Origin: Allolobophora icterica
Taxonomy: Eukaryota; Annelida; Clitellata; Crassiclitellata; Lumbricidae
Reading direction: 5' to 3'
Assembly (NCBI GenBank): GCA_963556255.1
Contig: OY744605.1
Location: forward strand, 35,802,896-35,866,895
DNA length: 64,000 bases
In this document: piece by piece, positions 14,876 through 26,724 of the stretch
How positions within the stretch are numbered: the stretch's first letter is position 1
Layout of the letters: every line of letters starts with the position of its first letter
Position numbers and translations under genes: made by a program
Notes under the pieces: generated by a model
What the model was told of the DNA's origin: nothing
Databases searched by the model: none
What the model saw: only the letters and a program-made list of their open reading frames with translations

Positions 14876-15659
14876 ATAGACCTATTGTATGTCGTGTTTT
14901 CCGCAGAAAACTGAAATTAAGTATTCCGAAATTGGCATAAAAAAGTGTATCAGTTATTGTAATATGCGATCGATGGCAAAATAATATTGGGTTTAAAAAA
15001 ATCGCCCCTGTTGTTAGGTCTATTCAATTGTAAGCCTGTAATTGTACTTGCCTTCTTGAGCAGCCGCCAGATAAACCATGCATCTGTGTGATCATGGCGG
15101 CAAGGCTTAGAGCCGTTGAAATGAAACACGATCTCGTCATACTGTCATGATTATGAAACGCCAGATTTGTTCACATATGTGTCCTATACAGACACCTTTC
15201 GTGATAGATGATCATAGATCACTCGCAAATTATTAGACCAGTTTATAGAAAAACTGTAACGATATATAAGACTTATACGAGGAGTTGTCTTCAGCACACG
15301 GTCTCTACATTATCAACATCAGAATGCTTTATATCGCGCTTTGTGTGATGCTATAGCATATGTATTTCTACCTGGATTATTTGTATGAAGCGAGCAAAAG
15401 TAAAAATCTGAAAAAGATTCGATAAGAAATTATCTATGCTGCAGCCTGTAAGCTACACAAATATATTTAAATATCCTACACGCGTATATCCACAGCAGAA
15501 ATGCTACAGAAGCAGTGAGATAAGAGAATATATGGATGCATTAAGATCGTTACTAAGTAAGAGTTAGATAAGGAAAGACGATCGATGCGTAGGCCAGTGT
15601 TGAAGATGACGCGAGTCACGCAAGTAGGGCTTAAGAAGCTATAGGAGAAGGGCGATTTG
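14876..15659. other. Non-coding stretch
   Basis: No gene, RNA gene or element boundary recognised. Confidence 0.4.
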
Positions 15660-16164
15660 AAGTGTTTCATCGTTTGTAACGTTTATTTAACGACGCTGTC
15701 ATATCGAAGATGATTGACGTCATACACAATAACATATGTACAGGTACATAATTAATCACTTTTGGGGTCCAAGACAGGTTAAGCTGACGGCCAGCTGCCA
15801 ACCAAGAAAACCCCCGTAGGGGAAAGTGGTGGTAGGATTTTCCCATGCACGGTCAGCGGAGTTGAGTTTTCTCCCCTCCCCGTCTTGGTTACATTTGTGG
15901 GGCTTCATATTTACATTAGAATGTTCGTTTTCGAGAGTTCAAAGCGTTTCAGTTCTCTAGGTTATCGCAAATATGTAAATATTTACACTAAGATACAGTG
16001 GCGTAGCCAGGTTTTAACACCGGGGGGAGCGAGCACATAAAAAGGCCCAAACTATACCACAATAAATATATCGGCATTCACATTGCAAAAATGCTTTGGA
16101 TCTAATTAAAACAACTAAATTTGGAAGCCACATTTGTAAAATGCTCAAATCTTTTAGTTGTGCT

Positions 16165-16640
16165 ATTTATTCATTCATTAATTCGGTTATTTATATAGCA
16201 CCTGAATGGGGCTACTCAGAGGTGCTCCCGACTCCAGCACGGCCAAACAAGGCAGTTTTCAGTCGAGTATGGAACGTATCAGAGATAGTTCTGGGAACAG
16301 GCGCTGGTCCAGGGAGCCCGTTCCATGCCGTCGGGCCCACCACTGAAAAAGACGGTTCTGCATGGTGGCTGTGCGGGCAAAAGGCACAATGAGTACCCCT
16401 TTGACCGAAGATCGGAGGGCTCGGAGGTGGCGACTACCCTGAACTCCCTGCACGGGGCGGCAAAGGACCCGTAGATAAGTTGGATCGCATCCCAGGAAGC
16501 ACCTGACAGTTGGCTGAAGCCATTGCCGGACCTCCAGCATATAACCAGAGACCTGACGAAATTTTGGTATTCAACCAATAAGGCGTGCCGCAGAGCGTTT
16601 GCGCTCGATTGAGGCACGCCAAACGACTAGAAGGTAGGCC
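16165..16640 (-). mobile_element. LINE 3' fragment (C-terminus of reverse transcriptase ORF)
   Basis: The minus strand encodes a broken version of a LINE ORF2 C-terminus: ARTATMQNRLF, then in another frame VVGPTAWNGLP and RLKTALFGRAGVGSTSE, followed by an ATGAATGA-type tail. The same family recurs on the plus strand at 37120-38650. L2/CR1-like by general resemblance. Confidence 0.6.
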
Positions 16641-17084
16641 ATATGTGACGCCAGGGCTCAAAATCCGTCGCTTGTCGCTTCCTAGATATTTAGCTAGAAG
16701 CCGAAATATGCGAGAGGAGTTAATAATATTGAATATTTTTCAATTCAACAGTCGCCTATGAATTTGCCATAATTAGAAAGGTAGTAACCGATTTTGATGC
16801 CGTTTGTTTTATTCGATACAGGATATAGCCCTTTCTTGCCCAGCAAAATTGTAGTACAATCAAGCAATGGTTGCTGAGGACTTTGATGACACGAATATTC
16901 CAAAATGTTTTATTCGATTTTCTCACTATATATGAATGAAAGAATCAAACGAGCATAACTTCAGTTAGCAAAAAGATATTTTCATTCTGTAAAAAGTATT
17001 TTGAAGCAGATTAATTGTAGAATATGACTAAATAAAAAGGTCAGAAACCGACATGTGACGGGTTTGAGCCCTGGCGTCACATAT
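16641..17084. mobile_element. MITE with 22-bp TIRs
   Basis: A 22-bp terminal repeat beginning ATATGTGACGCCAGGG is mirrored exactly at 17063-17084. The outermost AT/TA bases may be a TA duplication of Tc1/mariner type. A third, shorter inverse copy of the GTGACG word lies inside near 17053. Confidence 0.8.
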
Positions 17085-17139
17085 ATAGTAGAGTGAGGAA
17101 CAGTAGTCAAGTCAAGATTTATGACACAATCTAGTGACA

Positions 17140-17853
17140 CTATTTAGGTTTCAACCATAAATCGGATATTCCATTATCCACTGACATTTCCTCATGGAAT
17201 CTCTTTCTCTTCTGAATGCCGTGTTGCTTATAGTCAGTAATAATATCACATTTTTGAAGCAGCTCGGTTGCTTCATTCTCAATCCGTTCAAACTCAAATT
17301 TGAATTCATTTCGCATGTTTTAATATCGTTTTAAAATAGTTGAATCAAATGAGAAGCTGTTGCCAAATCAATGCTATTTCTCTGTAAATATGTGGATAAA
17401 CTGAAAGCCTTCTTTAGCACTTTTCCAGAATAATATTAGAAGAACTAAGAATTCGAACGTATCAAATGTTACAAGCATACCATTTGCCTCAGTCAGCTGT
17501 TTCACAGTGCAGCTTTTAATATCACCATCCACGATTCTACGCAGGGCAACTATTAGTTCTGGTAAATTCTGCAAGAGTACATGTACTGCTGATTTCCTGA
17601 ATGCCCATCTGGTAGGTCTATAGCAAAGTATTTTTAGAGTCAACGCGAAAGAATCTATAAGATTGCAATGTTCTTCTTTTAATATTAAAAGACAAGGTAA
17701 ACTGCTAGAAAAAATTGTATAGATGGGCCTATTTTCTAGAGTTCCAGAAAAACAATTATGTCGTTCGAACGATTGGAATAAAAGAAATTTGAACAATTGG
17801 AATAAATGAATTTTGAACGATTGGAATAAATAAACTGTGAAAAGGCCCCACAT
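17140..17853 (-). pseudogene. hAT transposase remnant
   Basis: The minus-strand frame 17853-17374 contains PTRWAFRKSAVHVLLQNLPE and EANGMLVTFDTFEFLVLLI, a pattern typical of hAT (ZMYM/DUF4371-like) transposases. A second frame (about 17320-17140) continues coherently with DYKQHGIQKRKRF. The two do not join in frame, and the N-terminal part with the zinc finger and catalytic Asp residues is missing. Confidence 0.65.
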
Positions 17854-18097
17854 CTTGGAAAATGGTCTCTGCTCCCCCTAGCTACGCCTCTGCTAAGATA
17901 GGCTTTGGCTATTTACATTAGATTGTTCGTGTTCAAGAGTTCAAAGCGGTTCATCGCTGTTTGTAAATATGTACACTAATTAAGTTATGCTTTGTCTATT
18001 TACATTAGAATGTACATGTTTAGTCTAATATATACACTAGGATAGTTCTTGGTGTTCCTTTCTTCGGTATTCTATCGGGAAGACAGTCGATCAAGGA

Positions 18098-19732
18098 TTA
18101 ACCGACTGCGACCTCCATTGATGTTGACGTCTCAGAGCGAGCGGCGTCTTTAAGGGCGCCATTGGCTTTGGAGACGATTGTCTGGATAGGGATGCCGAAG
18201 GTCAGGTGAAGGGCCTTCACGAACGACTCCAGGATCTTGTCGGCTGTCATGGATGAGCTTTGAGTGTCCTTGAGGGCAGCGCCGATTGAATAGCAGGCCT
18301 GGTACATGGCTTGGAGCACGGTTGTCTGGATCTCTGGAGTCTCGACGGATGCTGTATTTACATTCAGGTTCGTCCCCTGTCCAAGTGACGCATCAGGGGC
18401 GTATGCGTGTGTCGCCTGTGCGATTTCTGTCGTGGCTTCCTGTTGTGTTGGCATGGTGATGACGAGTGCCGTCCTCTGCTTCGGCTGTCTCGTGGCGTTG
18501 GTTCTGAGCAGCGCCTCTTTGTACGCCTGGCCTTGAGACATCTTCTCCTTCACGCTGATGGTATTCGCGGTTTTGGCCAGTACGTACTTGGGACAGGTGG
18601 TCGAAAATGCAGAGTGTGGACCGCCGCAGGCTGCGCACTTCAGGTCTTCTTTCTTCGCGCATTCGATGTGCTTATGATCGCCGGCGCAGAAGCTGCACTT
18701 CTGAGTCTTCGTGCAGTGTCTTGCCACGTGACCTATAGATAGACAGATAAAGCAGCGAGTGGGTAGAGCTACATAATCATAGGTTTTAAACTCTAGAAAA
18801 CCTATGTAGATCCTGTTTGGCACAATTGTACCCGGCTCAAAGCTGAGGAGTACCGATGTCGTCGGTACCCTCACATTATTCTATGTTTTACAAAATCTCA
18901 TTACTTTGACAATCGGGAGGTTCTCTTGGTCTTTAAGAGTCGACATAATGTCAGCGTCCGAGAGATTACTCGGAACGCCCTTGACCACCTTCTGTGTGTA
19001 AGCTGTACGACGTCTGACTATCTCTCGTGGTTCAGACACTTTAAGTTTAAGTCGATAGCCACAGATATCAGTCGCTGCTAGCAGGCGCGTACGGTTTACG
19101 TCTTTGTTCTGACCTCCCAGATGCACGCGCACACAAGTGGCAGCTCTCGTGGGTATGTCAGCAGACAGAGGTCCGTATAGTTTATTTAGTTGCGTACGTA
19201 CAGCGTGAGCATTTGCCATCGCTAATTGAACTCCAACGAATTCTATGAACAGACGATTCTCAACCGTCCGTTCAATGGGGTTAGAGCCGGCAGTCACCTC
19301 AACACTTTTCACCTCCGTTCCTTCAGAGGCGTCCATGGCAGTACCCGCGACTTGGGCTGTAGCATGGGACACCTCTGTCTCGTGCTCGATCGTGCTTGGC
19401 GCCACGTCGGTCGATTGCACGCGGTCATGCAGCTCTTCATCGGGTTTCCCCTCCGGCTGCGCGACGCTTTTTCTTGTTCTCCTTTTCTTCTTTGTCTGCC
19501 TTTCAACTCCACCGGCTCTTTTCCCACTGACGGACTGGAATCCTACATCATTTGCCGCGTTACTATCAGCATCAGTGTCGCTGGATACATTGTCTACAAT
19601 TCTGATTTTAGACACTAGCGCTTTAACGTTCCTGCTCAGTTGTTCACGTACTCGCATCTGAACACTAGTAAGAGAAACCGATTCTGACTTAAGGCCAGCC
19701 ATCGTGAAAGAAGACCCCGCGCTGTCGTTCAT
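18098..19732 (-). pseudogene. LINE ORF1 (Gag-like, three CCHC knuckles), interrupted by one TAG
   Basis: One frame runs from ATG at 19732 to the stop near 18098 (about 544 codons) apart from a single in-frame TAG at 18883-18881. The N-terminal half is Lys/Arg-rich and probably disordered. The C-terminal half carries three knuckles in series (CFICLSIGHVARHC, CSFCAGDHKHIEC, CAACGGPHSAFSTTC), as in ORF1 proteins of I/Jockey/R1-type LINEs that bind the element RNA. A point nonsense mutation, or a polymorphism or sequencing error, explains the break. No ORF2 follows. Confidence 0.78.
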
Positions 19733-19869
19733 AGTGAACGATAGCAGAGGGTATTTATTTTAGTATTATATAAGAGCGATACAGTCTCACCTGGTATATT
19801 GTCGTTCTGAGTGCTCTTCGCAAATCCGAGACGTCCGTACACTTCAACGGCTAAAATCCGAATCACCTG

Positions 19870-20873
19870 AAGTGTTTCATCGTTTAATACGTTTATTTAA
19901 CGACGCCGTCATATCAAAGATGATTGACGTCATAGACAATAACATATGTACAGGTACAAAATATATCACGTTTGGGGTCCAAGACAGGTTAAGCTGACGG
20001 CCGGCTGCCAACCAAGAAAACCCCCGTAGGGGAAGGTGGTGGTAGGATTTTCCCATGCACGGTCAGCGGAGTTGGGTTTTCTCCCCTCCCCCGTCTTGGT
20101 TACCTTTGTGGGGCTTGTTATTTACATAGGATAGTTCTCAGTATACTGTTAATATTGTTAATATTGTTTTATTTACACTAAAAGTTTGTGTTCTTCTATC
20201 TTCTTCTTGGTCTTCTTCTTTGACTTCTTCTTTGACTTCTTCATGGTCTTCTTCTTGGTCTTCTTCTTTCCGGTGGGGGCAGGGGGCCGCCTTCAGATCT
20301 TCCGACCGGAGACCTCCAGCCACTTGTAGATGGTGTTTAAGCAGCTGGTTTGATTGAGTACGGTGTGCAGATCGAAAGACCAGTTTTTCCGTGCGCACTC
20401 TCGGAGGAGCTGGTCTTGAAGTCCAGCCTGAGAAGGACACTCCAAGAGGAAATGACGCACGGTTTCCTGGGCGTCACCGCACTCGTCACAGTTTCCGGTT
20501 TCGTGGCGACCCCACAGCTTCAACTGCGCGTTGAGGCAGCAGTGCCCCATTCGGAGTCTGGTGATGGTGACTTCCTTCCTCCGGTTTTGGTCGGTGTATC
20601 TGCGGGCCAGGCTGACGTCTGGCTCGACGATTCTGTAGTCGGAGCCGGTGTCTGAGGTGGTCCACTCTGTTTGCCACTTCCGGAGGAAGTGGTCGCGGTA
20701 GAGGTGTCGTGCTTCTGGGTACTCGAGCGTCATCGGGAGGTCCACGGCGGTGTTGTGAAGCGCCTGTTTGCACAGGGCATCTGCCGTCTCGTTGCCTGGG
20801 ATGCCGAGATGACCGGGGATCCAAACGATCTTCGGTGGCGACTCTGCGTGTTGCCCGTAGTCATCTATGGCGT
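19870..20873 (-). mobile_element. 5'-truncated LINE copy
   Basis: Contains only the ORF2 C-terminus and 3' tail. Its tail (20135-19870) matches that of the neighbouring copy at 15930-15660. It abuts the 5' leader of that copy head to tail. The word AAGTGTTTCAT (plus strand) stands at 15660, 19870 and 20874, that is at both tail ends and at the upstream junction. Confidence 0.78.
20293..20873 (-). pseudogene. LINE ORF2 C-terminal fragment (RNase H end and Cys-rich tail)
   Basis: Reads KIVWIPGHLGIPGNETADAL, the His/Asp end of an RNase HI domain, then LRMGHCCLNAQLKLWG and CDECGDAQETVRHFLLECP, a Cys/His tail typical of I- and Jockey-type LINE ORF2 proteins. The frame begins abruptly at 20873 because the copy is 5'-truncated. 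It stops after GRKI near 20293, beside a Lys/Glu/Asp-rich shadow frame. Confidence 0.8.
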
Positions 20874-21032
20874 AAGTGTTTCATTTCAAGGCGGCGCTAT
20901 AAATACCCTGAAAATGATACCGCAACGACCTTTGAACTCTGACTCATCGAGGTAACGGTCACTGTTGCCCAACAAAGCGTCTCTTACTTCTAGAAGTGCT
21001 GTGTGGGAAACTGTGAATGCATAAATTGTAAG

Positions 21033-21213
21033 CAGGAACGTAGCCAGACTTAAATTCAAGAGGAGGCAACTCCGGGGGACATCCAGGTGTAGTGGGTTTG
21101 GGGAAGGGTACTTGAGGGTGCGGGGAATAACGCACTGGAAATTTCCAGTAGGCCTATGTAAACATGCAAGAGGAGGCAACTGCCTCCTCTTGCCTCATAC
21201 TGGCTACGCCTAT
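21033..21213. mobile_element. hAT-like MITE, AAGAGGAGGCAA family, copy 1
   Basis: CAGGAACGTAGCC at the left and GGCTACGCCTAT at the right, with inverted AAGAGGAGGCAACT blocks inside. Same family as 28589-28859. It directly abuts another element of the GGCGTAGACTCTGG family. Confidence 0.65.
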
Positions 21214-21480
21214 CATAGGCGTAGACTCTGGGGGTGAGGTGCCCTCCAATAATTGAGGAGGTGAGGCATTCCCTCCCCAAATTAAAAGAATCGAGAGATT
21301 TTCTTGAAATATTAAATTATTATGTCTTATTATAGACAAACTTCTTCAAAAACAGAAAAACAGAGACAAAGAACTGAAATACTATCAGAAATTTATATTG
21401 AAAACAAAGATTTAGGCCTATTTATATCTTCAATGTCTTCAAAATGAAACAATTTTACATGTAAATAAAAAGCACCCATT
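21214..21480. mobile_element. Fragment of the GGCGTAGACTCTGGGG element family
   Basis: Begins CATAGGCGTAGACTCTGGGG and matches the left part of 36078-36802. The right end is missing. Confidence 0.55.
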
Positions 21481-22581
21481 TCATCAGTGCTGTAGTGGTA
21501 AAATTAGAGGTGAGCACACGCTATAGGTTAATTTTCCAAAACACTGAGGGGATAGGTTGGGAAGAGGGCTGAAATATGGAAACGATTTTGGTGAGCAATC
21601 AAGCTATTGAAATGACGGATTTGCTCAATTTATGATGCATCAGCTATGCTAACATTTATTTTGAAAAATTAATGTTTTTTTGCATCCAGTGGCAGTGACA
21701 TTCAAATATGAAAACAAACAATAAAATGCAATCGCATTTTAGGCAATTTGGCCTCAAAGCTGATAGGCCCAAACAGGTTTTTAATAGCAGGGAAAAGTAT
21801 AGGTACCTCGTTAGTATACTCTGTTATTGTGAAAATGTTTGTAATAAAAAGTTCGAAAAGCTTCACTGTCTTTTTAGTTTAGTTAGGCCTAACTAATTTC
21901 CAAAAATCAGTTTCCGCCTTTAGTTAAACTATTTTTTAGTTGGAAAATAGCTTTAGTTTAACTATAAAAAATAGTTTAGTGCCCATTACTGCTGTCAGAT
22001 GGATTTCTTCTTACCATACATGTATATATATTGTATCACGTTGTTAAGGCGGAGTTAACACCTACGCAACCCCAGTGCAATTAGTATATGGCCAGAGGGA
22101 CAGAAAACAGCCTCTCAGTGGTTCAGCTTCAGGCCATATCCCTCAGTAGGGTGGTTCAGCTTCAGGCCATATCCCTCAGTAGGATAGCATTTCCAGTATT
22201 TAGGCTGCTTCCAAGAGGCCTATATCCACCCTCTGCTTCACACAAATTTCACTCTGCCTACAGTATAATCTGAAGACTTTTATAGCGCCATTACAATGAT
22301 ACACCAGGCATCAAGCGATAACACCACTGCAGAGATTCATGTAGCCAGATTGGATTGCAGCGCAACTGTCAATTTACATATCACCTCCTGTGTGATAAAC
22401 TATACTAGGGACGATCCAAGCTGAGAGCCTCCAAGTTAATCGCAGTCGTAATCATATATTATCCCCAGACTTCTAAAGTGCCACTCGAAGGCGAAGCGCA
22501 GGGCACCAGCCTATTCACGAGTGTTGAGGTTAACAGATGAGTCTAACGGCAGTTACTTACTACAATCCTCCCTGCTACAGC

Positions 22582-23422
22582 CAGGCCCGGCCCTAGGGCA
22601 AGGCGAACGAGGCAACCGCCTTGGGCCCCGCGCTTTCAAGGGCCCCGCGCAGCTGGCAATAATTTTTTTTACTGTGATGAGATTGAACGCTGACAACGCT
22701 CACGTCTCTTAGGAACAAATTATTATAGTGGAAGTCAATTTTCCGCGTGAATGTGATATGGTGATTTAGGAAAAGCGAGCCTGCAGATAAAGCGACTGAC
22801 AGCTAGAACCCACGCTATTGTCTATTGTGACTAACAAACTTTCATTATTAGAAGGATGTCAAACATCTAATTATTAACATCCTTTCCAGTTGTTAGATAT
22901 TCAAATAATTCTGTAAAACATAATAACCCGGTAGGCCCTATTGCTTTTATTGTAAAATGCTGGTAGGCCCTATTAAGAGCTGATTTGTAATTTGTGTTCA
23001 GTATAGCCTAAGCCCAGTGCTTTTTTTCTAGAAAAAGTGAAAAACTGAACAATTATGGAAGGGCTAAATCGAGGAAGAAACCCTGGAAGAAGGAGTTTGG
23101 GTTCGGGGAGGGATCTCGGTGAGACCTTCCCAAGAAAATTTTTAACATCACATTAAATCAAAATAACTAACTTATTCTTTTATTAAAATAACTAAATTAT
23201 TTTTAATAGCTGAAAAAAGCTGCCGGAACGCTGTTCCAGAGCGTTCCGACAGAAAAAATAACGGATTAGGCCATTTAATTCGATTTTTCATTATTTTAAT
23301 ATATATGATATTACCAATAGGCCTACGGTATTGACAGGAAATCAACTCGCAATGCCTTTTTATGATTGGGCCCCGCTAATCGCTTTCTGCCTTAGGCCCC
23401 GCGCAACCTAGGGTCGGGCCTG
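22582..23422. mobile_element. hAT-type element with 8-bp duplication GCTACAGC
   Basis: CAGGCCCGGCCCTAGG at the left and CCTAGGGTCGGGCCTG at the right, with GCTACAGC on both sides. No transposase. It contains a truncated copy of the CAGTGCTTTTTT MITE (from about 23019), itself represented intact at 57127-57391. Confidence 0.88.
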
Positions 23423-23430
23423 GCTACAGC

Positions 23431-24300
23431 GACCCTATTTTGCAATGAATAGTAACAAGAACTGTTCCAAATTGATGAACGCACCATTGCGAAAGCCCTG
23501 TGCAGCATACCATGGAAGTTCTAGACAAGGGAACAGAAAGAAGACTCCTGCCAAACTTTCGAAGAGTTTGCATCTGGTGCTAAGCAATCATGCCCAAGAT
23601 TCCACCATGTGTACAATCAGGTTCAAAGTAGCCTACACAATGATGAAAAATCGGCCAATGCAGAAATTGGTCTGTGATGGAATCAGAAGATTTGTGGATA
23701 TTGTAACGGAGTTTAGCGGGTGACGTAACGGAGTGGTACTGCAAAGCGTGATTCTCTCTTTCTTTCTCTCCTTGACTGCCGCTCTCGTATATGTCCGCGA
23801 TTACAATCTTTACCAGGATGCCAGCGTACAGTCAAATGCTCCGTTTCCGATGATTGTAAGGGGCAAGGCCCTCGTTGTATTCGAGGGACTTATGGGACGC
23901 GATCGACGCCGACAGTTTTCAATGAAGGCAAAGACAATTCAATCCAACTAAAAATTCTTCTTATTTCTTTCTCCAGTCACAGGAGACGACAAAGTAATCG
24001 ACACATAAACTTGCCTCAGTTTCCGAGGTTTTCCAACAGCAAACAGTCGATTCTATCGATCAATTCGCAAAAGAACAATCTTTACGACAAATCTACTCTC
24101 ATCGATTCAGAAACGCCTTGCTCTTAAACTTATTCTTAAACAAACAGTTTAACTCAACAAGAATACTGACCGAGATTTCTTCGCAAGTCTTCTGTTCGAG
24201 GATGTCTAACTAAATAACTCAAATTACTATTGTCTTCAATGACCGCAATGACTGACTGACTAAACGTAGCTACATTAGTCCAGTACCTGGCCTGAGGTCC
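23431..24300. other. Non-coding stretch
   Basis: Two short open frames (23445-23723 and 23733-23951) show no family features I recognise. No element boundary seen. Confidence 0.4.
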
Positions 24301-24304
24301 CGTT

Positions 24305-25425
24305 TGCAAAATGGTGTTGAGAGAAATTTTCACTGCCACTTAGTCAGTGGGTCCCTAGACATGAAAAATCACCGAGGTGCTTTTCTACCACAATGGCGTA
24401 ACTCACGCTATGGCCAAATCCAAAATGGCCGCCGTCGGCCATATTGGAAAAATCATCTTTTTTGTTTTTTAGAGTATATGCAAGTGTAATACCTCTAATC
24501 TAACTAATTTCTGTATGTAGAATTCATTTCTGATATTATTTTCGCCATTCGAGGTCATCTTAACCTTGAAAGGTCACGGTCAAGGTCATTTTGTTACATC
24601 GACGATTTCTATACATAATTTAGCTGAATTTAGCATCGGAAACAGGTGTAATATCTCTAATTCAACTAATTTCGGTATGTGGAATTCATTTCTGATACTG
24701 ATTTCGCGATTAGGGATCATCTTCACCTTCAAAGGTCACGGTCAAGGTCATTTTATTACATCGACGATTTCGATTATACATATCTTAGCCAAATTTAGCA
24801 TCAGAAACATGTGTAATATCTCTAATTCAACTAATTTCGGTATGTGGAATTCATTTCTGATACTGTTTTCGCGATTAGGGGTCATCTTCACCTTCAAAGG
24901 TCACGGTCAAGGTCATTTTGTTACATCGACGATTTCGATTATACATAACTTAGCCGAATTTAGCATCGGAAACAGGTGTAATATCTCTAATTCAACTAAT
25001 TTCGGTATGTGGAATTCATTTCTGATACTGTTTTCACGATTAGGGGTCATCTTCACATTTAAAGGTCACGGTCAAGGTCATTTTGCTACATCGACGATTT
25101 CAATTATACATAACTTAGCCGAATTTAGCATCAGAAACAGGTGTAATATCTCTAATTCAACTAATTTCGGTATGTGGAATTCATTTCTGATACTGATTTC
25201 GCGATTAGGAAGTCATCTTCACCTTCAAAGGTCACGGTCAAGGTCATTTTGTTACATCTACGATTTCGATTATACATATCTTAGCCAAATTTAGCATCAG
25301 AAACAGGTGTAATATCTCTAATTCAACTAATTTCGGTATGTGGAATTCATTTCTGATACTGTTTTCGCGATTAGGGGTCATCTTCACCTTCAAAGGTCAC
25401 GGTCAAGGTCATTTTATTACATCGA
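24305..25425 (+). repeat. Left arm: unique end plus six about 165-bp tandem units
   Basis: Each unit has the block AGGTCACGGTCAAGGTCA, then a T-rich/ATCGACGATTT block, then TTTAGCATC and GGAATTCATTTCTGATACTG. The frame stays open through the units by chance of unit length near 165 bases, giving a repetitive peptide that is not a protein family. Confidence 0.9.
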
Positions 25426-25692
25426 TGACACCATGAAGCAAACTTTCCATCATTCGGTAAATGTAAATTTTTTGTGTTGCCAGAAAAAGGTGTTATATCT
25501 CGAATTCAACTAAATAATCAACTAATCTTGACATAACTAAAAACCTGGCCGAATTTAGCAGTAGAAACAGGACTAATATCTCTCCCCAACTATTTAATTC
25601 ACTAAAAATGACTTGTTACATTCGATACTGATATTGTATTCAAAAAAGTTATTAAGATTTTCTTGAATGAGTGCACGGAAGTTAGTCTTTGC

Positions 25693-26607
25693 GTTGTAGG
25701 TTTTTACAGGACGATAGTTCTTTCTTCCCATGGCAGAATATGGCGCACACAACTGCCGCAGAACGGCAACCACAGCGTCGAGTTTCACACTTGCCTGCAC
25801 ACTTGCTTATTGTGAGCAGACTCTGTGGCAAGGAATTCAGACATTTTGATGGGAGCAGTGCACCGAAGTGTTCCTCCCATCCATGCTGTAATGGTTGTAG
25901 TCTTGCCTCACGTTTGTTGGGTGTCACAATTCACAAGTAGTTTGCATGCTCTGTGCACCAGAAAGGCTCCTCGTTGAATGTGGCCTCTGATCTCACTGCT
26001 TGTACGAGGGAGAGCGTCAATTCCAACACTGGCGCTGATATAGTTTTCGAACCTCAGCTGGTCGAACATCTCAGAGGTTGCAGTTGACCTGGCCCCTGCC
26101 CAGACACGTGCCAAGTACTTCTCTGCTAGTGCTGCATCTTGCTCTATAGCAACGTGTCTGTCTCTCCAAAGTTTGTCAGGTACTGTACTGGGTCACACGT
26201 CATAGCTGCGTGTTTGGACCCAGGTCTTGGAAGTATGGTGTGTAGCGTAGCAGTAATGCAAAAGTGTCTGTGTCGTTGGAGACTATGACAACTCTCTTGC
26301 ACTGATGCACACGAACAGCCCAGTCTACACGCACCACCAGTCTGGCATCTGCCTCCTCGATCCAGTTCAACAGGTCGGGTATCTCTTCACCACCCGTCCC
26401 TATTGCTGGAAGCACTTCATCATCAGAAGTAATAGAGCTTGCGATGATGGTAGCATTACCATAGACTCGATTGAAAACAATATCTCTTACCAGAAGCTGG
26501 AGATTCCGCTTGTTTTCCTGAGACGCCCATAACTTTTCAAGTTGCTGAGAGATGGGTGTGTCTCTGTTCATGCCGGTCAGGTAATAAGTAAGTGTTGAAA
26601 TAAGCAA
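25693..26607 (-). pseudogene. Decayed gene: PIN-like domain plus Cys-rich C-terminus (element-borne, function unknown)
   Basis: From 26607 down, the frame includes EEADARLVVRVDWAV and VVIVSNDTDTFALLL, which resembles the acidic core of PIN/XPG-type nuclease folds. A further frame (about 26114-25970) gives FDQLRFENYISASVG and SSEIRGHIQRGAFLVHRAC. The last (25927-25693) is Cys-rich (CAGKCETRRCGCRS and CAIFCHGK). The order matches, in my general recollection, a family of uncharacterised proteins abundant in cnidarian and echinoderm genomes. Frameshifts separate the pieces, so this copy is not functional. No DDE transposase is visible, so whether this protein moves the element is unknown. Confidence 0.55.
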
Positions 26608-26724
26608 GTAAAAATAGGTCTAACTAGCATGTCTGGGGGCCCTCAAGTGCGGTGGTGCCCTTATTCTGTCGAACATGTTGAAAATACCTTAATCCGCCTC
26701 TGACAACACATAAAAATTTACAAT

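Larger units (their letters stand above)
15996..17892 (-). mobile_element. hAT element with 8-bp target duplication CTAAGATA
   Basis: Starts CAGTGGCGTAGCCAG and ends in CTAGCTACGCCTCTG, with CTAAGATA immediately on both sides (15988-15995 and 17893-17900). It carries a decayed hAT transposase on the minus strand, plus a LINE fragment and a MITE inserted within it. Confidence 0.88.
15660..19868 (-). mobile_element. LINE copy (ORF1 plus 3' tail, ORF2 missing), with nested insertions
   Basis: Minus-strand order: 5' leader (from about 19868), ORF1 (19732-18098), a short AT-rich spacer, then a 3' tail (about 15930-15660) nearly identical to the tail at 20135-19870. The roughly 200-base spacer between ORF1 and the tail is far too short for ORF2, so this copy is internally deleted or belongs to a non-autonomous family. 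A hAT element (15996-17892) splits the spacer. Confidence 0.7.

Noticed and set aside
24566..25294. A 242-residue repeat protein, and the matching 188-residue one at 26689-27255
   Set aside because: The frame follows tandem DNA units about 165 bases long (a near multiple of three) in the inverted arms; no start context, and both arms show the same by symmetry.
24566..25420. CRISPR-like array
   Set aside because: Spacing is regular but the intervening sequences are also repeated; this is a tandem repeat in a eukaryotic element.
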